Assembly: GCA_964343195.1 (NCBI GenBank)
Contig: CAYFIR010000160.1
Span: 1-12,698, forward strand
Reading direction: 5' to 3'
Source: CAYVAP01 sp964343195
GTDB taxonomy: Bacteria > Bacteroidota > Bacteroidia > J057
DNA length: 12,698 nt
Within the stretch, counting starts at the first letter, position 1. Each line of letters opens with the position of its first letter. The notes beneath the pieces are model-generated. The model did no database searches. It was given only the letters and a program-made list of their open reading frames with translations, and was not told where the DNA came from. The translations under genes and the position numbers were made by a program. This document shows positions 1-6,876 of the stretch, in pieces.

Positions 1-211
1 GTTCTTTGACCTCGAAAATACAACTTCTCACTTTCTTGACTGGGAAAGTGGGTTACATGATGCCCAAAAATCCGACGGGTATGGCATCGGGCTGTCCATC
101 GTCAAAAAGTCCATGCAGTTGATGGATGGCAAAGTCTGGGTAACCTCTCAGCTAGGAACCGGCTCCACCTTCTATTTTAGCCTGCCAAAAGCACCTGACG
201 AAGTGAGATAG
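1..211 (+). CDS. Sensor histidine kinase, C-terminal fragment (HATPase domain)
   Basis: Only the last 69 codons are in the window; the reading frame starts at base 2 and ends with TAG at 209-211. The fragment is the end of a GHKL-type ATPase domain. It has an FF pair in the F-box position, then the G2-box run GYGIGLSIVKK, followed by a helix (MQLMDGK) and the closing strands VTSQLGTGSTFYFSLP that end nearly every histidine kinase. This domain binds ATP and phosphorylates a histidine in the dimerisation domain, which lies upstream of the window. There is no receiver domain after it, so this end is not a C-terminal hybrid kinase. The sensor part and the partner regulator cannot be seen. The next gene converges on it. 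Confidence 0.9.
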   Translation, partial: FFDLENTTSHFLDWESGLHDAQKSDGYGIGLSIVKKSMQLMDGKVWVTSQLGTGSTFYFSLPKAPDEVR

Positions 212-332
212 GAGCATCGCCGAAGGGATCAAGCAGGACTATAGAGTTATTTTGGCCCCGTTCCTTAGCTGGACTTAATGCATTTTTTTTTATGAGGAAA
301 ATCCCCACACAGGGTCTGAAAACCACATTTTA

Positions 333-375
333 GAATTAATCAACCTCAGGGTTTCAGGCTGATGTTGATTAATTC
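333..375. other. Long perfect hairpin between convergent genes
   Basis: GAATTAATCAAC (333-344) and GTTGATTAATTC (364-375) are perfect 12-base inverted repeats. Inside them, after one mismatch, TCAG (346-349) pairs with CTGA (359-362), leaving a 9-base loop. The result is a stem of about 17 positions. Its place between two convergent genes suggests a bidirectional transcription stop, but neither side is followed by a clean T-run, so it is not a textbook intrinsic terminator. It could equally be an RNA-stabilising structure or a mobile-element remnant. Confidence 0.55.
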
Positions 376-423
376 GGAGTCCAGGCCAGATACCACCGGA
401 CGTCAGAGACGCTGTAACAGTAT

Positions 424-467
424 GTTTCGCTTTAGAGATGCTCACGAGCGAAACCGCTATTGCGGTT
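424..467. other. Two overlapping, mutually exclusive hairpins
   Basis: GTTTCGCT (424-431) pairs with AGCGAAAC (447-454) across a 15-base loop. AACCGC (452-457) pairs with GCGGTT (462-467) across the loop TATT. The two stems share bases 452-454 and so compete. There is no T-run after either. No function can be assigned; it may belong to the same degenerate element as the 333-375 hairpin. Confidence 0.4.
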
Positions 468-596
468 CTAAACAGTTTTCCGTCCATAAGGGCGGGCTGG
501 TGAAGCTCTCTGAGCCGACACCAACCGTATTCAAGTCTCTGACTTCTGACAAGCCCTAGCGCATGGAAATCAGTGCCATTTTGGATAAAGTCCAGC

Positions 597-2576
597 TTAA
601 TCAAGAGGACGAATGACCAACACAGCTCCACCGCCTGATGCCAGCCTGATCACGGGATCCATCCCCTGGTCTACGGGCCGGGTCTCTATCCGGTATTCTT
701 CTCCACGTTTTCCCGCGTTGATGCCATCGACAAACAGGGTTCCCTCATATCGTCCCTCAGACAGAAATCCCAAATCCAGTCTGATTTCCCTTTCTGTCCA
801 ATCATTGAGGGCAGCCACATACCAGGTGTCCCCTTTTCGCTTGGCCACTACGGAATATCCTGCTCCAGTCCCATGCTGTGGAATAATGCGCTCCCAACTC
901 AGGGGCAGGTCCCGGTAATAGGATAGTAGCATCGGCTCAGCCTCATACTGCTGCGAAATCCCTACCCAGGGGCGTACAGGCTGGTCATACAGGATCGCCA
1001 TCGCCATTTGGTGACAGCGGGTACCTGCTGCAACCGGTCGAGTCGGCTGAAGATGATAATCTTTTTGTGAAGCATGCTCCATGGCACCTACACCATAGTG
1101 CATCGCTCCGAGTGGCAGACGCATTCGGCTAAGGAGCACATTTTCGGAGGGTTCTACCCCCTCTTCAGCTCGCTGGGGGTGGCCATAATTCATGCCACCG
1201 GTAGCCATGACATGGGGATAGGTACGTTCTAGCCCATCCGGCAGATTGCCCTGATCAATCAGCAGGAGCAACTGCTTCTCCGCGCATTGCCCGATCAGAT
1301 CCATCAGCCAGCGGCGACCTTCAGCATCATAGGCACTGAGGCCGCTTACCTTGATTCCTGCAACACCCCAGAAAGCCAGGTCACTCAATAGTATATCGCC
1401 TTCCTCCTTTATCTGATCAGCCTCCACCGAAACAATGATCCTGACCTCGGTTCCCATGCTTTCATTACTCAATTGACTCAGGGAGAGATTGGGATTTTGC
1501 TGGAATCCCCCAAACTCATTGAGCTGGTAGATAGAGTCCACAATGAGGTAGTCGATATGCTCCCGAATGGCAAACTCCAGGTACTCGTCATAAGTAGCCT
1601 GATTACACCCTGTCAGAAAATTGGCTCCGATCAGGTTCCAGCTATTGCCAGCAGGCCAAATGGCCGCACCACGCTTCACCCAGCTATAATCCTCCCTGGC
1701 AGGAGGATTCAGAAGATAGATCAGATTTTCAGGGAGAAAATCGCCCTCATCGCGCGCTACCAGAGCCACCTCCCAGGGCGTAGGCTGTGTCCCTCCCCAG
1801 CTCACGTCGATCTCCTGGGTTTCCCCAGGTTCCACAGACCTCCTTACCACCCTTTCCAACTCAGGATTGTGATAGTCCTGCCTCAGCTGGGTAATGCTGT
1901 CTGACACAACGCGATAAAAGGGTACGGGAAATTGCTGGTTATGGGCTCTTGTCAGCACAAAAGATGAGTTGGGCCGACGAATCATCATGGGGATAGAAGC
2001 CCGGTGATAGGCATCGGATAGTGGCCAACTCGCTATGGTCTGGGAAGTAAGCGGATGGTTATAGGTAAAGGGCCTGTTAAGACCAACTGGTTGGGTATAA
2101 ATCGTCCCATTTGATGCGATTCTGGGGCTCCAGTAAAGCCGCTTGATCCGAATGCTGTCCCGTCCCTGTGGAACCCACCGAAAGGCCATACCCGAGGCAT
2201 AGGCCCGTACCTCCAGGGTCACTCCCTCTTCAAATGAAAGGAACAATGCCCGGTAATAGTCCCTCACCTGAGGAACCTGATAGTGAGGGGTTTCCATCGT
2301 CACATCTACCGTAGACTCCCAAACAGAATCCAGGGTAATGGGACGCTGAAGGTTAAAATCCGCATCATACCACTCCAAGTCCAACCCACTGGAATGCAGG
2401 AGCACCTCGTTGCGAAACTCTACCCTGATAGCTATGGAGTCTTCCGTAGGAGCCACCAATACCCACAAATCACTGTAGGGATCACTGAGTCCGTAGGTAT
2501 CCTGCCCCATGGCCTGCAGGTTTAATAAAAGGAAGGAAAATGGCAAAAGGAAACAGAGTGCATTACGGCGCTTCAT
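597..2576 (-). CDS. Secreted GH97-family glycoside hydrolase homologue, probably catalytically altered
   Basis: This 659-residue protein has a signal peptide (MKRR, hydrophobic run, cleavage near residue 24 at AMG/Q), so it is exported. Length and layout match GH97: an N-terminal beta-sandwich (about 27-285), a TIM-barrel (about 290-560) and a C-terminal beta domain (about 565-659, with VVAKRKGDTWYVAALNDW). Family landmarks include SWVKRGAAIW, GVAGIKV, LERTYPHVM, GTRCHQMAMAILY and LPLSWE. Known GH97 enzymes are alpha-glucosidases or alpha-galactosidases of the periplasm. Here the usual acidic positions look replaced: the common LLDEGW reads IVDSIY (Ser348), the barrel Asp after GIKV is Ser411, and the Glu in the motif after RTYPN is Gly460 or Gly461. 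The family assignment is firm; loss of activity is inferred from remembered family motifs. The gene stands alone, with no SusC/SusD neighbour. The ATG at 2576 is the only start that gives a complete signal peptide. Confidence 0.88.
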   Translation of the reverse strand: MKRRNALCFLLPFSFLLLNLQAMGQDTYGLSDPYSDLWVLVAPTEDSIAIRVEFRNEVLLHSSGLDLEWYDADFNLQRPITLDSVWESTVDVTMETPHYQVPQVRDYYRALFLSFEEGVTLEVRAYASGMAFRWVPQGRDSIRIKRLYWSPRIASNGTIYTQPVGLNRPFTYNHPLTSQTIASWPLSDAYHRASIPMMIRRPNSSFVLTRAHNQQFPVPFYRVVSDSITQLRQDYHNPELERVVRRSVEPGETQEIDVSWGGTQPTPWEVALVARDEGDFLPENLIYLLNPPAREDYSWVKRGAAIWPAGNSWNLIGANFLTGCNQATYDEYLEFAIREHIDYLIVDSIYQLNEFGGFQQNPNLSLSQLSNESMGTEVRIIVSVEADQIKEEGDILLSDLAFWGVAGIKVSGLSAYDAEGRRWLMDLIGQCAEKQLLLLIDQGNLPDGLERTYPHVMATGGMNYGHPQRAEEGVEPSENVLLSRMRLPLGAMHYGVGAMEHASQKDYHLQPTRPVAAGTRCHQMAMAILYDQPVRPWVGISQQYEAEPMLLSYYRDLPLSWERIIPQHGTGAGYSVVAKRKGDTWYVAALNDWTEREIRLDLGFLSEGRYEGTLFVDGINAGKRGEEYRIETRPVDQGMDPVIRLASGGGAVLVIRPLD

Positions 2577-2681
2577 GAAATAAGCTGTGGGTTGATTTAT
2601 TACGAAACTACAACAATCCTATCAATTATTCATTGACAGGGACGCAATATTCGATTCCAAAAAAAATGACCTCTCTCCCAA

Positions 2682-2689
2682 CAAAGGTA
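2682..2689 (-). promoter_or_regulatory. Possible Bacteroidota -7 promoter element for the GH97-like gene
   Basis: The minus strand reads TACCTTTG here, an exact match to the Bacteroidota -7 consensus TAnnTTTG, about 106 bases upstream of the GH97-like start. No clear TTG is found at the usual -33 distance; the nearest CAA/TTG at 2704-2706 leaves only a 14-base spacer. It is a weak candidate. The rest of 2577-2825 shows no other convincing signal. A one-mismatch match TATCCTTG at 2794-2801 on the plus strand might serve the ABC operon. Confidence 0.25.
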
Positions 2690-2825
2690 ATAGTCTGGAA
2701 ATACAAGACCATCGAATCTTGCGAATCGGCAGAATAAATCAAGGATTCACAATTTTTTAATCCCGGGCAGAGAACGATCTGGCAGGGGGGCCGTATCCTT
2801 GTTTTACCTCATTCAAATATTCTAC

Positions 2826-4649
2826 ATGTCAAAAACTTTACGCGAGCTATGGCAGATGCTGGGCAGCTACCAGCGTTGGTACTTCCTCGCGGGTAGCCTG
2901 TCGATCTTTGCCATCCTGATGCGCAGCTTTGAGCCACGCATTTTACAATTGGTGGTAGATTATGTGCTGGTACTTCCATTTCAATCATCAGCAACTACTC
3001 CTGCACCCGAAGATTGGGTTTCGAAACTTCTCCTGGGCCTGCTGCCGACTCCTACAGCTGAGACCATTGGGCGTATGCTCCTTGGACTGGGATTCCTGTA
3101 CCTGGGAATCTCGGTGCTGCGTGCAGCAGGAAATTTTGGCGGGGAGGCCATCAAAAACTGGACGACTGACCGTGTAGCCAAGCAGGAACGAGACAGGATA
3201 TTTGCCCATATCCAGCGGTTGCCTTTGGCCTATTTTACCACCACGACCCGTGGGGAGCTGATTCAGCGCCTGACAGGAGACGTGGATACGGTCAAAAACT
3301 TCCTTAGAAGGCAGATTTTTCAGATCGTGACCATCCTGGCGACTTTCAGCTTTGCCTTCATGATGATGGCAATGGTAGACCTGACCTTCGCCCTGATCAG
3401 CATTGTCATGGCACCCTTTATCATGCTCACGGCATTTTTCTTCTTCAAACAGGAAAAAAAAGTATGGAAGGTTCATGAGGAAGAATCCGACAAGCTAAAT
3501 ACCCTTGTCCAGGAAAACCTCAACGGCATCCGTACCGTGGTGGCCTATGCCAATGAATCACATGAGATCGAGCGTTTTCGCAAACAGAACCACGAAAAAC
3601 TCAAGGTCGGATTTCGCCACAACCGTCTTCATGCGTGGTTTTGGCCCTCTTCTGACCTGTTGGCGAATCTGCAGTTGATCCTGTCGATCTTCACTGGTGG
3701 CTACTTTGTCATGCTGGGACGCATCACTGTGGGCGAGCTCCTGAGCTTCTATACCTACATCACCATGGTGGCCTGGCCTATTCGGAGCCTGGGACGTATT
3801 CTCTCCGAAATGGGCATGGCATCCGTGGCCCTTGGGCGACTTAGAGAAATCAAACAGGCTGTACCTGAGATAATTTCGGGGGAATCAAACCAGGAAGTCC
3901 AGGGCGATATAGAATTCAGGGACGTAACCTTCGCCTATCGGGCAGGAGATGAACCAGCCCTGAAGAAAGTCAACCTGCGCATCAGGGCAGGCGAAAAAGT
4001 CGCCATTATCGGTCCCACAGGTAGTGGCAAGTCTACCCTCATCAAGTTGCTGCTGCGTCTCTATGACCCCCAATCAGGCAAAATCCTGCTGGATGGAAAG
4101 CCTTTGGAAAACTTTAGTCGAAACAAGTTGCGTCAGGAAATTGGCCTGGCCCTGCAACAGCCCTTCCTGTTTTCCACTACCATCCACCAAAATATCGCCT
4201 ATACCACCCCCGACACCCAGGCGGAGCAGGTACATGCTGCGGCTAAGGTGGCTCAGGCCTATGAGCTACAAACCGTCATGCCCCAGGGCCTGGAGACACT
4301 GGTAGGAGAGAAAGGCGTGACCCTGAGTGGGGGACAAAAACAGCGTGTGGCCCTGGCCCGGACCTTGCTGCCCAGACCCTCCCTGCTGGTGCTGGATGAC
4401 ATCACCTCCGCAGTGGATACCGAAACCGAGCATGCGATTTTCGAAGGGCTGGAAACCTGGCTGTCAGATAAGACGACGCTGATCATTTCGCACCGCGTGA
4501 CGTCCATACGCCAGGCCGACCGAGTACTTGTCCTAAAAGACGGCGAACTGGTCAACATGGGCACCCCCGATGAACTGGCCCAAAAGCCGGGCTATTATCA
4601 GGAAATCCATCAGATCCAGGCAGCTGTAGAAGAAGAGTTGAACACCTAA
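2826..4649 (+). CDS. ABC exporter half-transporter, subunit with degenerate Walker B
   Basis: This 607-residue protein fuses an N-terminal six-helix type IV (exporter) membrane domain (about 1-345) to a C-terminal ATPase domain. Visible motifs are Walker A GPTGSGKS at 396-403, Q-loop Gln444, signature LSGGQ at 500-504, Walker B LLVLDD with Asp525 where the catalytic Glu normally stands, D-loop SAVD, and the H-loop His556. An intact signature with Asp in place of Glu is the pattern of the non-catalytic partner in heterodimeric exporters such as BmrC/BmrD and TM287/288. The partner is the next gene. The substrate cannot be told from sequence; lipids, drugs and peptides are all possible. I chose ATG at 2826 (MSKTLRELW) over a TTG at 2799, which would add nine residues of no evident role. 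No strong ribosome-binding site is seen, as is usual in this phylum. Confidence 0.93.
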   Translation: MSKTLRELWQMLGSYQRWYFLAGSLSIFAILMRSFEPRILQLVVDYVLVLPFQSSATTPAPEDWVSKLLLGLLPTPTAETIGRMLLGLGFLYLGISVLRAAGNFGGEAIKNWTTDRVAKQERDRIFAHIQRLPLAYFTTTTRGELIQRLTGDVDTVKNFLRRQIFQIVTILATFSFAFMMMAMVDLTFALISIVMAPFIMLTAFFFFKQEKKVWKVHEEESDKLNTLVQENLNGIRTVVAYANESHEIERFRKQNHEKLKVGFRHNRLHAWFWPSSDLLANLQLILSIFTGGYFVMLGRITVGELLSFYTYITMVAWPIRSLGRILSEMGMASVALGRLREIKQAVPEIISGESNQEVQGDIEFRDVTFAYRAGDEPALKKVNLRIRAGEKVAIIGPTGSGKSTLIKLLLRLYDPQSGKILLDGKPLENFSRNKLRQEIGLALQQPFLFSTTIHQNIAYTTPDTQAEQVHAAAKVAQAYELQTVMPQGLETLVGEKGVTLSGGQKQRVALARTLLPRPSLLVLDDITSAVDTETEHAIFEGLETWLSDKTTLIISHRVTSIRQADRVLVLKDGELVNMGTPDELAQKPGYYQEIHQIQAAVEEELNT

Positions 4650-4711
4650 TCATTGAACATTGATCAGTAAACATGCTATTTCCCTACTGATCAATGACCG
4701 TTAATCAATGA
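4650..4711. repeat. Intercistronic inverted repeat between the two ABC genes
   Basis: CATTGATCAGTA (4658-4669) and TACTGATCAATG (4685-4696) are perfect 12-base inverted repeats with a 15-base loop. An outer pair, TCATTGA (4650-4656) and TCAATGA (4705-4711), can extend the structure. The hairpin begins directly after the first ABC stop codon and ends 12 bases before the GTG of the second. No T-run follows, so read-through is expected. It may tune the relative dose of the two subunits by mRNA processing or translation. Confidence 0.65.
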
Positions 4712-4723
4712 AACCTGAATATT

Positions 4724-6526
4724 GTGCAAGCATTCGACGACAAACGATACGAAAATAAAAAGCGGTCCGTCATCCCCTTTCTAAAACGGATGTTTCGGGC
4801 CGCGCTGCGCCACCCCAGGTACTTCGGGTTGCTGGTGCTCCTCGCGCTGATCACCGCCGCGGTGGAAGCTGTAGAGCCGATCATCTGGCAGCGATTCATC
4901 GACCTGTGGGTCACTCCTGCGGTGGAAGCCCGCAAGGCAGGCACTCCGGTGAACATGGACCTGTTCTGGCAATACGCCGGGATGTTTCTGGGACTGATCC
5001 TGATCATGGTGGTGGCCATCGGAGGCTTCATCCTGGCCTCTGGTCGGCTGCAGGAACTGGTGATTTACGACCTGCGCAACCTGATGTTTGCGCGGTTGCA
5101 GTACCTGAGCTATGGCTTTTACGACAAAAACTCCATCGGTCACCTGTCCATCCGGCTGACTGCCGATGTGCGAAAAGTCGCTCACGTGGTCGCCTGGGGA
5201 TTCCTCGACCTGTTGTTCGGGGTGTTTGTCCTCCTCGTGAGCATGATCGCCATGTTTAGCTACAACTGGAAGCTTTCCCTGGTGGTGCTGATGACCATTC
5301 CCCTCCTGCTGTTCCTGGCCATCAAGGTACGGGGACTGGTAATCGGCTTTTCCCGAAAAGCCCGGCGACTCTATAGCGAAATGGCTGCCTACCTGACCGA
5401 ACACATCAACGGAGTGGAAGTCAACAAGGCGACGGTACAGGAGGAGCGGGTGTCTCGCGAATTCGAAGAGGTAACCGAAAATTACCGATTCAGCTCTACA
5501 CGCTCGGCGATCTATGCCTCGATGTATGGCCCCATCGTGGTAGGAACCGGTTCGCTGGCGGCAGCCCTGGTGATTTATCTCGGCGGCCACCTGGCGCTGG
5601 CCCAGACAGCGGGTATTACGGTCGGGGTGCTCGCGGCCTTTTTTGGCTACGCAAGGCAAATATTCGAGCCGATCTACCAAATCACCAGCTATGTGACCGC
5701 TGCGCAGGACAGCCTCTCGGCGGGCGAGCGAATCTTTTCCCTGATCGATGAACCCCTGCGCATCACCGACCGGGAAGGCATTTCGGAGGAATTTCAGTCG
5801 CTCAAGGGGGACATCCGAATGAGCCATCTGGACTTTCACTACGTGGAAGACAAGCCGATCCTGCGTGACTTCAACCTGCATATTCCGGCGGGGCAGTCGG
5901 TCGCGCTCGTCGGGGCTACGGGCAGCGGCAAAACCACCATCTCCAACCTGATCGCGCGTTTTTACGAGCCCCAGGGCGGAAAGCTGGAAATTGACGGAGT
6001 GGAATACCGGGACCGCAGCCTGGCCAGTTACCGGCGACAGTTGGGGGTGATCCTGCAGACGCCGCATCTGTTTTCGGGTACCCTGCGGGAAAATCTTTCC
6101 TACGGAAAGCTCGATGCTACCGACGAAGAGATCCAGCATGCCCTGCGAACCATCGGGGCGACGCAGTTCGTGGACCGACTGGATGAGCAGGTGGGAGAAG
6201 AGGGCAGCAACCTTTCCACAGGCGAAAAACAGCTGGTGTCCTTTGCTCGGGCCCTGCTCAAGGACCCCCGTATCCTCATCATGGATGAGGCCACTTCGTC
6301 CATCGACACCCTGGCCGAGCAGCAGATCCAGCAGGGCATTAACCGGATGATCACCGGCCGCACCTCCATTGTGATCGCCCACCGGCTCAGCACCATCCGC
6401 AACTGCGACCGGATCCTGGTGATCGAAGCCGGAAGAATCATCGAAGACGGCAGCCATGAAGCCCTGATGGAGCAAAAAGGCCATTACCATCAGTTGTATC
6501 AGCGGCAGGGGGTGAAGCAGGCGTAA
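4724..6526 (+). CDS. ABC exporter half-transporter, catalytic partner subunit
   Basis: This 600-residue protein has a six-helix exporter membrane domain (about 1-345) and an ATPase domain. Motifs are Walker A GATGSGKT at 397-404, Q-loop LQTPHLF, an altered signature LSTGE at 497-501 (usual LSGGQ), Walker B ILIMDE with catalytic Glu522, D-loop SSID and His553. The defects are complementary to the upstream subunit. This Glu522 pairs with the upstream intact LSGGQ to form the working ATP site, while LSTGE faces the upstream Asp525 to form the degenerate one. Same strand, a 74-base gap and matching architecture indicate one operon and one heterodimer. GTG at 4724 is the start because the ATG at 4708 is in another frame that stops soon. 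G+C content is high, which also creates a long meaningless open frame on the opposite strand. Confidence 0.92.
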   Translation: MQAFDDKRYENKKRSVIPFLKRMFRAALRHPRYFGLLVLLALITAAVEAVEPIIWQRFIDLWVTPAVEARKAGTPVNMDLFWQYAGMFLGLILIMVVAIGGFILASGRLQELVIYDLRNLMFARLQYLSYGFYDKNSIGHLSIRLTADVRKVAHVVAWGFLDLLFGVFVLLVSMIAMFSYNWKLSLVVLMTIPLLLFLAIKVRGLVIGFSRKARRLYSEMAAYLTEHINGVEVNKATVQEERVSREFEEVTENYRFSSTRSAIYASMYGPIVVGTGSLAAALVIYLGGHLALAQTAGITVGVLAAFFGYARQIFEPIYQITSYVTAAQDSLSAGERIFSLIDEPLRITDREGISEEFQSLKGDIRMSHLDFHYVEDKPILRDFNLHIPAGQSVALVGATGSGKTTISNLIARFYEPQGGKLEIDGVEYRDRSLASYRRQLGVILQTPHLFSGTLRENLSYGKLDATDEEIQHALRTIGATQFVDRLDEQVGEEGSNLSTGEKQLVSFARALLKDPRILIMDEATSSIDTLAEQQIQQGINRMITGRTSIVIAHRLSTIRNCDRILVIEAGRIIEDGSHEALMEQKGHYHQLYQRQGVKQA

Positions 6527-6530
6527 GAGT

Positions 6531-6647
6531 GGTGTATAGGGTGTATAGAGTGTATAGGGTGTATGGAGTGTATAGGGTGTATAGGGTGTATAGGGTGTAT
6601 AGGGTGTATAGGGTGTATAGGGTGTATAGGGTGTATAGGGTGTATAG
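6531..6647 (+). repeat. 9-bp tandem repeat array, unit GGTGTATAG, 13 copies
   Basis: Thirteen consecutive 9-base units run from five bases after the second ABC stop codon. Units 3 and 5 read AGTGTATAG and unit 4 reads GGTGTATGG; the rest are identical. Variants cluster at the ABC end while the far end is homogeneous, as expected if the array grows by slippage at that side. The same unit in the same orientation recurs at 12645-12698. Confidence 0.97.
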
Positions 6648-6682
6648 GGTTCATACGAATGACCTATAACCAAGGTGCCAAT

Positions 6683-6736
6683 ATTTCCCATATTCCCCAT
6701 ATTCCCCTTATTCCCCTTATTCCCCTTATTCCCCTA
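6683..6736 (+). repeat. Second 9-bp tandem array, unit ATTCCCCTT, 6 copies
   Basis: Six 9-base units follow each other: ATTTCCCAT, ATTCCCCAT, three copies of ATTCCCCTT, and ATTCCCCTA. The period equals that of the neighbouring GGTGTATAG array but the sequence is unrelated. It lies about 140 bases upstream of the lipoprotein start and could alter its leader length if transcribed. Confidence 0.92.
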
Positions 6737-6876
6737 ACAACCCAACACCTCATCACTCATTTCCCCATTTTTCCACATAATCCACGCGCTTATTCAGCCA
6801 AAAGGCCCTTATCTCCAGCTTATCCTTATATTTACGCCGTGATCCTCTACCTTCATTGCTTTCGAAATTCACCTTT

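Larger units (their letters stand above)
212..596. other. Gene-free stretch between convergent genes
   Basis: This stretch of 385 bases separates the kinase from the convergent GH97-like gene. Short open frames exist on both strands (for example 362-559 on plus and 290-631 on minus), but the minus frame runs into the GH97 coding sequence and neither shows a recognisable motif, so I do not call genes. The stretch holds a T-run at 282-291, the long hairpin at 333-375 and overlapping hairpins at 424-467. A 10-base sequence AGCTGGACTT at 267-276 recurs inverted at 588-597, overlapping the GH97 stop codon. This could be chance or the remains of a small inserted element. Confidence 0.6.
6527..6876. 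other. Repeat-rich gap between ABC operon and lipoprotein gene
   Basis: This 350-base gap contains two tandem arrays (6531-6647 and 6683-6736, listed separately) and a unique part at 6737-6876. The unique part should carry the promoter of the following lipoprotein gene. The best -7-like match is TATATTTA at 6827-6834, seven of eight against TAnnTTTG, without a clear -33 element. Open frames across the array on both strands only encode the repeat (CIG or YTP units) and are not genes. Confidence 0.6.

Noticed and set aside
290..631. Minus-strand open frame between the kinase and the GH97-like gene
   Set aside because: It overlaps the 3' end of the GH97-like coding sequence in another frame and passes through strong hairpins; no motif or signal supports it.
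597..2576. Polysaccharide utilisation locus around the GH97-like gene
   Set aside because: No SusC/SusD pair, no regulator linked to it, and the DUF1080 protein is 8 kb away; there is no cluster to support the call.
4781..6700. A 639-codon open frame on the minus strand opposite the second ABC gene
   Set aside because: It is antisense to a gene with every ABC motif intact. Its start is only the tandem repeat (YTP units), and the protein has no domain features. High G+C in the sense gene explains the lack of stops.
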